NCBI GenBank assembly: GCA_037441775.1
Contig: JBBIRO010000064.1
Span: 1 to 10,007, forward strand
Direction of reading: 5' to 3'
From: CAMTWB01 sp037441775
Lineage (GTDB): Bacteria > Desulfobacterota > Syntrophia > Syntrophales > CAMTWB01
DNA: 10,007 nucleotides
Shown here: positions 1 to 6,062 of the stretch, one piece after another
Position numbering within the stretch: the stretch's first letter is position 1
How the letters are laid out: every line of letters begins with the position of its first letter
Position numbers and translations under genes: made by a program
The notes under the pieces: model-generated
Seen by the model: only the letters and a program-made list of their open reading frames with translations
Databases searched by the model: none
Told to the model about the DNA's origin: nothing

Positions 1-1
1 G

Positions 2-208
2 AAGGGATTCGCCGCGGCGATCCTGGGCGGACTGCAGAGCCTGCCCGGGGCGATAGTAGGCGGGCTTATCCTGGGAGTAGCCGAGAGCTTAGCCGGTGGT
101 TATATCACCATCGCCTTCAAGAACACCCTGGCCTTTCTGATTATCATTCTAATCCTTTTGATTCGGCCGGAAGGCCTGCTGGGCGAGGAATTCAAGGAGC
201 GGGTGTAG
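2..208 (+). CDS. Branched-chain amino-acid ABC transporter permease, C-terminal part (LivH-like), 5' truncated
   Basis: The window opens inside this gene; 68 codons and a TAG stop remain. The visible residues contain the glycine-rich stretch LQSLPGAIVGGLILGVAES, then a hydrophobic helix (TLAFLIIILILLI) followed by RPEGLLG. That ending is typical of the LivH/LivM permease family (BPD_transp_2), which forms the inner-membrane channel of high-affinity leucine/isoleucine/valine uptake systems. LivH is preferred over LivM because the protein ends soon after RPEGLLG with a short charged tail (EEFKERV). The rest of the liv operon should lie upstream of the window; nothing downstream in the same direction belongs to it. 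The family call is firm, while the substrate is inferred and could be another amino acid or an amide/urea. Confidence 0.85.
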   Translation, partial: KGFAAAILGGLQSLPGAIVGGLILGVAESLAGGYITIAFKNTLAFLIIILILLIRPEGLLGEEFKERV

Positions 209-287
209 AATTTTGGCGGATGCCGCACCTTAGAGAGGCGGGGGATAAGTAATTAGGTAATTCGCCGTCAGAACAATATTTCAACAA

Positions 288-293
288 AAGGAG
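288..293 (+). promoter_or_regulatory. Shine-Dalgarno site deciding the GTG start of the PspC gene
   Basis: AAGGAG lies 5 nt before GTG at 299. This supports GTG as the initiation codon of the small PspC protein. Confidence 0.6.
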
Positions 294-298
294 AAGCC

Positions 299-529
299 GT
301 GAACGAAGAAAACTTTCTGCGGCGGTTATCAAAATCCCAGGACGACAAATGGATTGGCGGCGTCTGCGGCGGGCTAGGGGAGCACACGCCGCTTCCCTCC
401 TGGATTTGGCGCGTGGCATTCTGCCTGTTGTTTTTCATTTTTGGGACCGGCTTGCTTGTTTATATCCTGTTATGGATATTCATGCCGCAAGGATCATACG
501 GTAAACCGATGGGGGATGGAATAACATAA
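299..529 (+). CDS. Small PspC-domain membrane protein
   Basis: A 76-residue protein starting at GTG behind a good ribosome binding site and ending in TAA. Residues 17-29 read KWIGGVCGGLGEH, the hallmark opening of the PspC domain (usually K-x-IAGVCGGLAEY). A hydrophobic segment (about 36-62) follows and ends in WIFMPQ, matching the usual LWIxMP ending. The whole protein is therefore one stand-alone PspC domain, the common size for this family. PspC proteins sit in the inner membrane; in enterobacteria PspC takes part in the phage-shock envelope-stress response, but stand-alone copies elsewhere are mostly uncharacterised. No pspA or pspF homologue is visible, so a stress role here is inference. 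One oddity is HTPLPSW where the family usually has YFGIDP followed by a hydrophobic stretch, so the turn before the helix is atypical. Confidence 0.85.
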   Translation: MNEENFLRRLSKSQDDKWIGGVCGGLGEHTPLPSWIWRVAFCLLFFIFGTGLLVYILLWIFMPQGSYGKPMGDGIT

Positions 530-634
530 ATCCGGACTCCTTTGATGGAGCGCTAAAACTCCGTAAAACCACAATTTTTTGACGGCGCGGCAAAAAGTCC
601 GCAAGGCTTGAGCACGCAAATCATGAAAATGAGA

Positions 635-660
635 CGGACGGGCATAAAGCCCGCCCCTAC
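635..660 (-). repeat. Solitary palindromic repeat related to the array at 9675-10007
   Basis: Read on the minus strand it starts GTAGGGGCGG, identical to the first ten bases of the long repeat unit at 9676. The arms that follow are GGGCGGGC and GCCCGTCC around a 5-nt loop TTTAT: an 8-bp hairpin with one G-T pair. In the array the equivalent arms are GGGCGGAC and GTCCGCCC. The arms differ between the two copies on both sides in a pairing-preserving way at the inner base pair, which suggests a conserved hairpin rather than chance similarity. Confidence 0.6.
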
Positions 661-921
661 GCGGCACTTCACGGCAACGAGGGATAAAGCTAAGCGCAAG
701 CATCCGGAAATTTTAACGAGTCGTCTTTTTTGACAAAACATGCGCGATCATGGCTCCTCACATAAGAAGCATTCGTCTGTCCCGGTTTCTTTCTGCCAAT
801 CGCATGAGCTGCCTAAGGGAATCCCGCTAACAGAATCTTAAGCTGATCTACTATTTTTCGCTCTTATTTTAACTCGACAGTTAAAGCCTGACTCCTGGCC
901 CGCCCCAATTCCAATTCTAAA

Positions 922-950
922 TTGACCTCAATTTCAGAAAATGCTACTAG
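922..950 (+). promoter_or_regulatory. Candidate sigma-70-type promoter for the phosphate permease operon
   Basis: TTGACC at 922-927 is a good -35 box. A 17-nt spacer leads to TACTAG at 945-950, a weak -10 box preceded by TG at 942-943 (extended -10 form). It is the best-spaced match before the operon and would give a leader of about 90 nt. Pattern match only. Confidence 0.4.
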
Positions 951-1034
951 CCGGAAGGAAAAAATCCTCCTGGAGGTTTGGTTAAAAAAGGAGATGGATT
1001 AACATCACATATTCTTTGATCTCAGTTTCTAAAT

Positions 1035-1041
1035 AAGGAGG
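1035..1041 (+). promoter_or_regulatory. Strong Shine-Dalgarno site of the phosphate permease
   Basis: AAGGAGG is a near-perfect ribosome binding site. It lies 6 nt before ATC at 1048 (3 nt before ATT at 1045) but 21 nt before the first conventional start codon, TTG at 1063. It therefore argues for initiation at the non-standard codon. Confidence 0.65.
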
Positions 1042-1047
1042 CATATT

Positions 1048-2010
1048 ATCGAAATCCCCATATTGGTGCTGATTATTGCCAGCGGCTGCTATGTCGGCTG
1101 GAACATCGGCGCAAACGATACGGCCAATTGCGTGGGAACTGCCGTCGGAGCTGGTCTTCTGTCCTTCCGCAAGGCCGTGGTTCTGGTTGCCATATTTGTT
1201 GTCCTGGGCGCCATGATGGAGGGCGAGCAGGTTATGAAAACCATCGGCAAGGGAATCGTTAAGGCGGATTTGCCTGTTGCCGCTGTTGTCACCATTCTCC
1301 TGTGTTCTGGTTTCTGGGTCAGTATCGCCACTTTCTACCAGATACCCGTATCCACCTCCCAGGCCATTGTGGGCGGGGTGGTAGGCACCGGTCTCGCCAC
1401 GGGCGCCGAGATAAACTATTGGAAGCTACTTACCATTCTGGAGAGCTGGGTTATCAGCCCCCTTTTCGCGCTCGTTTTAGCCCTTGTTCTTTGTCACCTG
1501 TTAAATCTACTTTTAAGACAGATTAAAGCCGGGGGTCTTTTAGTTCGAAATGCAATCGGGCGGATGACGGTTTTTTCCGGTTGTTATATGGCCTACACCA
1601 TGGGAGCAAACAATGTCGGCAATGCCATTGGACCAATTGCCAACTTAACTATTTTAAGTAACTTCACCCTCTTGACAATCGGCGGCATTGCCATTGCCGT
1701 TGGCGCTCTGACCTATGGCAAGAAGGTGTCGGAAACAGTCGGCAAGAAGATCACCTACCTGGATGCGGTGGGGGCCTTCAGCGCCCAGGTGGCAGCCGCG
1801 GCATCCTTGCACCTTTTCACCGTTTATGGGATACCTGTCTCCACATCGGCGGCCATAGTGGGAGCCGTCATCGGGGTGGGATTAAGCAGAGGCGCCCAGG
1901 CCGTAAAAGGGAGGACTATTCTTACCATCGTTGTCGGTTGGGTATTCACACCAACTCTTGCGGCCTTGACCTCATTTTTGGTATACATCTCGCTGATGAC
2001 TTTCTTCTGA
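1048..2010 (+). CDS. pit: PiT-family inorganic phosphate permease, apparently starting at ATC
   Basis: Inner-membrane phosphate transporter of the PHO4/PiT family, about 320 residues, strongly hydrophobic throughout. It shows the duplicated signature expected of the family: an N-terminal copy GANDTANCVGT (about residues 21-31) and a C-terminal copy GANNVGNAIGP (186-196). Each half also has a QIPVSTSQAIVGG / GIPVSTSAAIVGA motif. PiT proteins import phosphate, usually as a metal-phosphate complex with protons or sodium. The start is unusual: the only conventional codon is TTG at 1063, but the strong AAGGAGG and the residues before it (EIPIL, which resemble the normal MEIPIL-type N-terminus as I recall the family) point to ATC at 1048. 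ATT at 1045 is an alternative. It is followed 87 bp later by a DUF47 gene, the usual partner. Function is well supported; the exact start is not. Confidence 0.9.
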   Translation: MEIPILVLIIASGCYVGWNIGANDTANCVGTAVGAGLLSFRKAVVLVAIFVVLGAMMEGEQVMKTIGKGIVKADLPVAAVVTILLCSGFWVSIATFYQIPVSTSQAIVGGVVGTGLATGAEINYWKLLTILESWVISPLFALVLALVLCHLLNLLLRQIKAGGLLVRNAIGRMTVFSGCYMAYTMGANNVGNAIGPIANLTILSNFTLLTIGGIAIAVGALTYGKKVSETVGKKITYLDAVGAFSAQVAAAASLHLFTVYGIPVSTSAAIVGAVIGVGLSRGAQAVKGRTILTIVVGWVFTPTLAALTSFLVYISLMTFF

Positions 2011-2085
2011 ATCTTCTCGGGGCAAGCTGTTTTAGTGCCGTCATTAAAGCGAAGCTATCAAAAATAACCTGCAGAACCAATTATC

Positions 2086-2092
2086 AAGGGGG
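2086..2092 (+). promoter_or_regulatory. Shine-Dalgarno site of the DUF47 gene
   Basis: AAGGGGG lies 5 nt before ATG at 2098. It fixes the start and makes the short frame that begins at 1938 in another phase irrelevant. Confidence 0.5.
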
Positions 2093-2097
2093 TAACT

Positions 2098-2745
2098 ATG
2101 CTCTTCAAGAAGGAAAAAGAGGTTTTCAGTATGATGCAACGGCATGCGGATCAGGTGGAGGAATGTGTGCGCCTGGCGGTGTCGGCGCTTTTACATTATA
2201 TAAATGGCGAGATCAAAGACGCAAAGATGATCGCCCGGCAGGTGGATGATGTTGAATCCCAGGCGGACAAGGTACGCTCCCAGATTCGTGATATGCTTTA
2301 TTCAGGCGCCTACATGCCCTTGCTGCGGGAGGATATTTATCGACTCGTCAAGCAGATCGATGCGCTTGCCGACGGGGCGGAGGCGGCCAGTGATTTTTTC
2401 CTCAATCAGCGTCCGGTAATTCCTGTGGAATTACGTCCCTACTTCGACGAAGCGCTTCAGACCTCCCTTTCCGTCATCCCACCCTTCAAGGAAGCTCTTT
2501 CGTGTTTTACGAAAGGTGATTGCGAATTTTCGACAATACACGACCACAGCACGGAAATCGCCAGGATTGAGGCAAAGATGGATAAGATGAGATGGGATAT
2601 GACCAAAAAGATTTTCACCGCCAACCTGGAATACGCTCACAAGATCCATCTTAAGACAGGCTTGGATGCCATAGTGGGGCTTTCGGATCTGGCGAAATCC
2701 ATTTCCGATCAGATAGAAATATCCACCATGAAATCACTCTTCTGA
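2098..2745 (+). CDS. DUF47 family (PhoU-like) phosphate transport regulator
   Basis: A soluble, largely helical 215-residue protein starting LFKKEKEVFSMMQRHADQVEEC and ending DLAKSISDQIEISTMKSLF. Both ends, and the internal stretch DDVESQADKVRSQIRDMLYSG (about 50-70), are characteristic of the TIGR00153/DUF47 family. The family is distantly related to PhoU and is usually encoded beside PiT permeases. The length matches the family norm. It is thought to modulate PiT activity; in the few organisms studied, loss affects phosphate uptake. Here it lies 87 bp after the permease with no terminator between, so co-transcription is likely. No signal peptide or membrane helix is visible, consistent with a cytoplasmic regulator at the membrane face. 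No frameshift or missing segment is seen. Confidence 0.92.
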   Translation: MLFKKEKEVFSMMQRHADQVEECVRLAVSALLHYINGEIKDAKMIARQVDDVESQADKVRSQIRDMLYSGAYMPLLREDIYRLVKQIDALADGAEAASDFFLNQRPVIPVELRPYFDEALQTSLSVIPPFKEALSCFTKGDCEFSTIHDHSTEIARIEAKMDKMRWDMTKKIFTANLEYAHKIHLKTGLDAIVGLSDLAKSISDQIEISTMKSLF

Positions 2746-2757
2746 TCGGCTAAGTAC

Positions 2758-2911
2758 GTGATTAAAGCTGTTATCTTCGATTGCGGTCAAACGCTTGGCG
2801 GATACCTCCACAAAATTTCGCCGGGCGGAAAAAGGACTTCAGGGCTGCTTATCTGAAGACATCGCTTTGGCTTCCGGGGAAGATTTCATCACGGCTGATC
2901 CACTTACCTGA
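2758..2911 (+). pseudogene. Remnant of a HAD-superfamily hydrolase gene (frameshifted and truncated)
   Basis: From GTG at 2758 the frame reads VIKAVIFDCGQTL, the standard beta-strand plus motif I of HAD phosphohydrolases, although the second motif-I aspartate is replaced (D-x-G-x-T instead of D-x-D-x-T). It then runs out of register and stops at 2854. Shifting by one base near 2796 gives ADTSTKFRRAEKGLQ and onward to a TGA at 2909, which fits the cap region following motif I. The remaining HAD motifs II-IV (lysine, second acidic pair) are absent, so no active enzyme could be made. It sits between two convergent genes and is probably a decayed fragment. A small sequencing error could explain the shift, but not the missing 150 or so residues. 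Confidence 0.6.
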
Positions 2912-2934
2912 TAACCTTTGAAACCTCAAAAAGC

Positions 2935-3618
2935 TTATTCCTTCATCACCATGGTTACCGGATCAAGATAAATTTTTTCAGTCAAGTCCGCTCCCTTGAG
3001 CGGTAAAATTGACAGCGTCGCGCCCTCCTGCTTTATCTGCCATACCAGGCTGAAGAGGTCAGCCAGGGGCCCAAATCCCGGCGGCAATCCGTTGGGCAGC
3101 GGCGACTCATTGCGGTGAGAGTGAACGGTAAACCAGATCTTCAAGCCGTATCGTTGGGCCAGCTTTTGGAGCTCTTCGAGGGTGCCGCGTAGCGATTCAA
3201 TGAAATGCAGGCCATCCATGATTATCAATTCGGGCTGAAATATCTGCTGCTCGATGAGTTCGCTGAGCCTTTCCTCCAGCCTGGGTACGGTGAAACCATC
3301 CGCCTGGAAAATCATGATGAACCGGTGGGCTAAAAGATTGCTCCATTGAACGGGGGCCTTTGATGCTTCGCGGGCCAGCAAATTGTTAAACATCTCCTGG
3401 TACCACAGGTCAACTTTCTTTAGCGGATCATCCATGCTGATATGGAGAACATTGCGTCCCCGGATCATCTCCGCCAGTGCAAGCTGTACCAAGAGGGCGG
3501 TTTTTCCAATACCGGCGTGCGCAATTATGGCGCCAAATCCCCCTTGCGGGATTTCTTCATTCCACTTGTCGGCCACCAGGTCCGATAACTTTTTTGCCGC
3601 AGTTGCAGTCTGTTCCAT
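2935..3618 (-). CDS. RecA/KaiC-like P-loop ATPase of unknown role
   Basis: A 227-residue single-domain ATPase. Walker A is AHAGIGKT at residues 33-40, with alanine where the first glycine is usual; Walker B is LIIMD at 131-135, preceded by a long helix. A strand with WFTVHSH follows (about residue 165), as in RecA-fold proteins. The overall order (P-loop, VLHISMDD strand at 57-64, Walker B, sensor strand) fits the RecA/DnaB/KaiC-like superfamily (AAA_25 or related). There is no DNA-binding or extra domain, so a helicase or recombinase role is not indicated. The start is supported by an AGGAAG ribosome site 7 nt upstream. It follows fusA by 72 bp on the same strand and may be co-transcribed. 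The exact family and substrate are not recognised; an archaeal-type KaiC-like regulator is one alternative. Confidence 0.75.
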   Translation of the reverse strand: MEQTATAAKKLSDLVADKWNEEIPQGGFGAIIAHAGIGKTALLVQLALAEMIRGRNVLHISMDDPLKKVDLWYQEMFNNLLAREASKAPVQWSNLLAHRFIMIFQADGFTVPRLEERLSELIEQQIFQPELIIMDGLHFIESLRGTLEELQKLAQRYGLKIWFTVHSHRNESPLPNGLPPGFGPLADLFSLVWQIKQEGATLSILPLKGADLTEKIYLDPVTMVMKE

Positions 3619-3690
3619 ATTTTTCTTCCTGTTTTATATTTTATGTCCGGGACTTGGAATTCCCATCCGTCAGCGACAACCAAGGCCGGA

Positions 3691-5775
3691 TTAGCTTGCC
3701 AGTTTCTTTTTGGCCGCCGCCTCTTCGGCAATTTTAAGGGCGATCGAGGCGGGGACCTGACGGTATTGTGAAAACTCCATGGTGAACTGCGCCTTCCCCT
3801 GGGTGGCCGACCGGAGTACCGTAGAGAAACCGAACATATCCGCCAATGGCACCTGGGCCTCAATGACGCATTGCGCGCCCTCATCCTGGCAGCCGAGAAT
3901 CATCCCGCGGCGCTGATTTAAAAGGCCCAGGACCGCCCCCTGAAATTCGCTCACCGTCTCTACTTCGACCTTCATAATCGGCTCCAGCAATACCGGTTTG
4001 GCCTTAAGAAAACCCTCCCGGAAGGCGCCCCTGGCCGCAGCCTGAAAGGCCATTTCCGAGGAATCCACCGCGTGCGATGCGCCGTCATTGATAACTACCT
4101 TCACTCCGGTTACGGCAAACCCCAGTTTGGGGCTCTTGGAGAGGCACTGGGTAAACCCCTTTTCGCAGGAGCTGATAAACTGCGTGGGGATTGCGCCGCC
4201 AACCACGGAGTTATCAAAAACAAAATCTTCGGAAGTTGGTTCCATATAGCCCGCCACCCGGCCAAACTGGCCGGCCCCGCCGGTTTGCTTCTTATGGGTA
4301 TAATTGAACTCCGCCCTTTGGGTGATCGTCTCTCGGTAGGCCACGCGGGGGTTGCCGGTCTTAACTTCTACTCCGTACTCGCGGCGCATCCGTTCAATGT
4401 AGACTTCAAGATGAAGTTCCCCCATTCCCTCGATAATTGTCTCGTTAGTTTCAGCATCAACATGGGTTCTGAAGGTGGGATCTTCCTTGGTGAATCTTCC
4501 TAAGGCCTTTGACATGTTAATTTGAGACTTGTTATCCGGCGCGGCAATGGCGAGGGAGATTACGGGAGATGGCACAAACATTGAGGTCATTGCCAAATTC
4601 AAGCCCGGCGAGACAAATGTATCGCCGCTGGAGCATTCGATCCCGAAGAGGGCTCCGATATGACCGGCGGGCACCGCCTCGATATCCTCCATCTGGTCGG
4701 CGTGCATCCTGACCACCCGGCCGATCTTCAGTTTCTTCCCGTTTCGCGAGTTTACAATGGTCTCCCCCTTGGCCAGGGTTCCCTGGTAAACCCGGACATA
4801 GGTCAACTGGCCATACTTGCCATCTTCCAGCTTAAAGGCCAGGGCAACTATTTCTTTATCCGGATCGCTGGACAAGATTAGCGGTTTTTCCGCATCATCT
4901 AAGTTGAGCGCAACATTCTCCACTTCCGAAGGCGCCGGCAAAAAATTGTTCACCGCATCCAGCAACAATTGTACGCCCTTATTCTTGTATGCCGATCCCA
5001 TAACCACCGGCGTCAAGGCGCGACTGATCGTCCCGCTTCGGATCGCCTCGACAATCATCTTCTCCGTTACCTCTTTTTCTTCGAGAATCGTCTCCGTCAA
5101 TTCATCCGAATACAGCGAGGCCGCTTCAATCATTTCCTCTCTTCTTTGGCGGGCTTCGGCCAGGAGTTCGGCGGGAATCTCCTCGTAACGGAGTATATCT
5201 CCCTTGTCGCCATCGAAATACACGGCCTTCATGTCAATCAAATCCACCACCCCGCAAAAATCGTTCTCCAGGCCGATGGGCATTTCCAGCGCAATTGCAT
5301 TATGACCAAGCTTGGTGACGAGTTGCGAGATTACCCGCATGGGATTCGCGCCGCTACGATCACATTTATTGATAAACGCGATGCAGGGGACCTTGTAGCG
5401 TTTCATCTGCTGATCCACTGTAATGGACTGCGACTGAACGCCGCCGACGGCGCATAAAACCAGGACTGCGCCATCGAGAACCCGTAGGGAGCGTTCCACT
5501 TCGATGGTGAAATCCACGTGCCCCGGGGTATCAATGATATTGATATGGTGGCCCTTCCATTGGCAATAGGTGGCGGCCGAGGCGATGGTAATTCCCCTTT
5601 CCCGCTCGAGGTCCATGGAATCCATGGTTGCCCCGACGCCGTCCTTCCCCTTGACGTCATGGATGGAATGGATGCGTTTGGTGTAGTATAGAATCCTCTC
5701 CGTTAAGGTGGTTTTGCCCGAATCGATATGAGCGCTGATGCCGATATTTCTGACCTTTTCACTTGTGCTTTTCAT
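3691..5775 (-). CDS. fusA: Elongation factor G, spd/mitochondrial EF-G1-like
   Basis: A 694-residue translational GTPase of normal EF-G length. G1 is AHIDSGKT (residues 15-22), the switch-I region carries RGITI (60-64), G3 is DTPGH (82-86) and G4 is NKCD (136-139). Domains II-V follow, with GGAGQFGRV in domain IV and FGFSTVLRSATQGKAQFTM near the C-terminus. EF-G moves tRNA and mRNA through the ribosome with GTP hydrolysis. The switch-I insert VKGKDGVGATMDSM and the stretch LVLCAVGGVQSQSITVDQQM resemble mitochondrial EF-G1 (GFM1) and the spirochaete/planctomycete/delta-type EF-Gs far more than enteric EF-G (which has a shorter HDGAATMDW segment). The gene stands alone, away from the str operon genes rpsL, rpsG and tuf, as expected for such a paralogue. 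The start ATG has only a weak AGGT-type ribosome site. Function as EF-G is very likely; division of labour with another EF-G is inference. Confidence 0.95.
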   Translation of the reverse strand: MKSTSEKVRNIGISAHIDSGKTTLTERILYYTKRIHSIHDVKGKDGVGATMDSMDLERERGITIASAATYCQWKGHHINIIDTPGHVDFTIEVERSLRVLDGAVLVLCAVGGVQSQSITVDQQMKRYKVPCIAFINKCDRSGANPMRVISQLVTKLGHNAIALEMPIGLENDFCGVVDLIDMKAVYFDGDKGDILRYEEIPAELLAEARQRREEMIEAASLYSDELTETILEEKEVTEKMIVEAIRSGTISRALTPVVMGSAYKNKGVQLLLDAVNNFLPAPSEVENVALNLDDAEKPLILSSDPDKEIVALAFKLEDGKYGQLTYVRVYQGTLAKGETIVNSRNGKKLKIGRVVRMHADQMEDIEAVPAGHIGALFGIECSSGDTFVSPGLNLAMTSMFVPSPVISLAIAAPDNKSQINMSKALGRFTKEDPTFRTHVDAETNETIIEGMGELHLEVYIERMRREYGVEVKTGNPRVAYRETITQRAEFNYTHKKQTGGAGQFGRVAGYMEPTSEDFVFDNSVVGGAIPTQFISSCEKGFTQCLSKSPKLGFAVTGVKVVINDGASHAVDSSEMAFQAAARGAFREGFLKAKPVLLEPIMKVEVETVSEFQGAVLGLLNQRRGMILGCQDEGAQCVIEAQVPLADMFGFSTVLRSATQGKAQFTMEFSQYRQVPASIALKIAEEAAAKKKLAS

Positions 5776-5813
5776 TTTCTAACCTATTTCCCAAAAAAAT
5801 AATTGCTGTCCCG

Positions 5814-5836
5814 GTAAAAACAATACAATGTTTTAC
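5814..5836. promoter_or_regulatory. Imperfect dyad in the fusA leader
   Basis: GTAAAA at the left and TTTTAC at the right flank an AT-rich centre, with CA and TG also pairing after a one-base slip. It lies between the leader hairpin and the fusA start and could bind a regulator or fold in the mRNA. Weakly supported. Confidence 0.25.
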
Positions 5837-5850
5837 GTTCATTACCAAGA

Positions 5851-5886
5851 AATAAAAACCCCCGCCGGACAAACCGGTCGAGGGGA
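5851..5886 (-). terminator. Intrinsic terminator-like hairpin in the fusA leader
   Basis: On the minus strand CCCC at 5885-5882 and ACCGG (5878-5874) pair with CCGGC (5868-5864) and GGGG (5863-5860) around loop TTTGT. The hairpin is directly followed by TTTTT A TT (5858-5851). A GC-rich stem plus a U-tract is the signature of a rho-independent terminator. No upstream minus-strand gene ends here (the gene beyond is on the plus strand), so it can only stop transcripts from the fusA leader promoter. That implies attenuation or a short terminated RNA. On the plus strand there is no T-tract, so it is not a plus-strand terminator. Confidence 0.6.
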
Positions 5887-5897
5887 ACCTGTAGCTA

Positions 5898-5903
5898 CCT
5901 CTC
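5898..5903 (-). promoter_or_regulatory. Possible antiterminator arm
   Basis: GAGAGG on the minus strand can pair with CCCCTC (5885-5880) with five of six pairs, which would break the terminator stem at 5851-5886. It is a candidate antitermination segment only. Confidence 0.3.
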
Positions 5904-5915
5904 TTTTGTGGAGGA

Positions 5916-5945
5916 CTTTTAATCAGTTGAAGCATTTTTTGTCAA
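5916..5945 (-). promoter_or_regulatory. Candidate sigma-70 promoter for fusA
   Basis: A perfect TTGACA (minus strand, 5945-5940) is followed by an 18-nt spacer and TAAAAG (5921-5916), a four-of-six match to the -10 box. Transcription would begin about 5909, giving a leader of roughly 130 nt that contains the terminator-like hairpin. Confidence 0.5.
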
Positions 5946-5991
5946 GATAATTTTCATGACTCTTTAAAAAAGGTGTGACTAAGATAATTTT
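5944..5991. repeat. Pair of 11-bp direct repeats between fusA and the deaminase gene
   Basis: AAGATAATTTT occurs at 5944-5954 and again at 5981-5991, 37 bp apart (start to start). The first copy overlaps the end of the fusA -35 box. The copies may be operator sites shared by the two divergent genes. The region is AT-rich, so chance recurrence cannot be excluded. Confidence 0.35.
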
Positions 5992-6062
5992 GTGCTAATT
6001 ATCGAAACGGCATGTTGCCGTGGTTCCATTTTACCAGAAAATACCATGTGGAGGCGCTTTGA

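Larger units (their letters stand above)
530..1047. other. Non-coding intergenic stretch between the PspC and phosphate permease genes
   Basis: About 0.5 kb with no convincing gene; short open frames on the minus strand here have no family resemblance and overlap each other. It holds a solitary palindromic repeat (635-660), AT-rich sequence around 850-930, and a candidate promoter (922-950). The leader after that promoter carries two mutually overlapping purine/pyrimidine dyads around 953-976 (GGAAGGA / TCCTCC and CCTCC / GGAGG). They could form alternative weak hairpins, but nothing ties them to a known riboswitch. I see no Pho-box-like direct repeat. Confidence 0.6.

Noticed and set aside
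494..741. Two overlapping minus-strand open frames in the first intergenic region
   Set aside because: They overlap each other in different frames, run through the palindromic repeat and show no recognisable domain or ribosome site.
1938..2249. 103-residue plus-strand frame spanning the pit-DUF47 junction
   Set aside because: It overlaps two well-supported genes in other frames and has low-complexity, non-family sequence.
2912..2934. Bidirectional terminator between the convergent phosphate and fusA operons
   Set aside because: Expected by position, but no stem of more than four pairs with a T-tract is visible there.
4072..5457. Plus-strand open frames opposite fusA (143, 123 and 162 residues)
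   Set aside because: They are shadows of the highly conserved EF-G coding sequence and have no domain similarity.
5874..5905. PreQ1-type or other known riboswitch in the fusA leader (GAGGTAGCTACAGG)
   Set aside because: The TAGCTACA string recalls the preQ1-I loop, but the A-rich 3' tail and the spacing of the second arm are absent, and fusA is not a queuosine gene.
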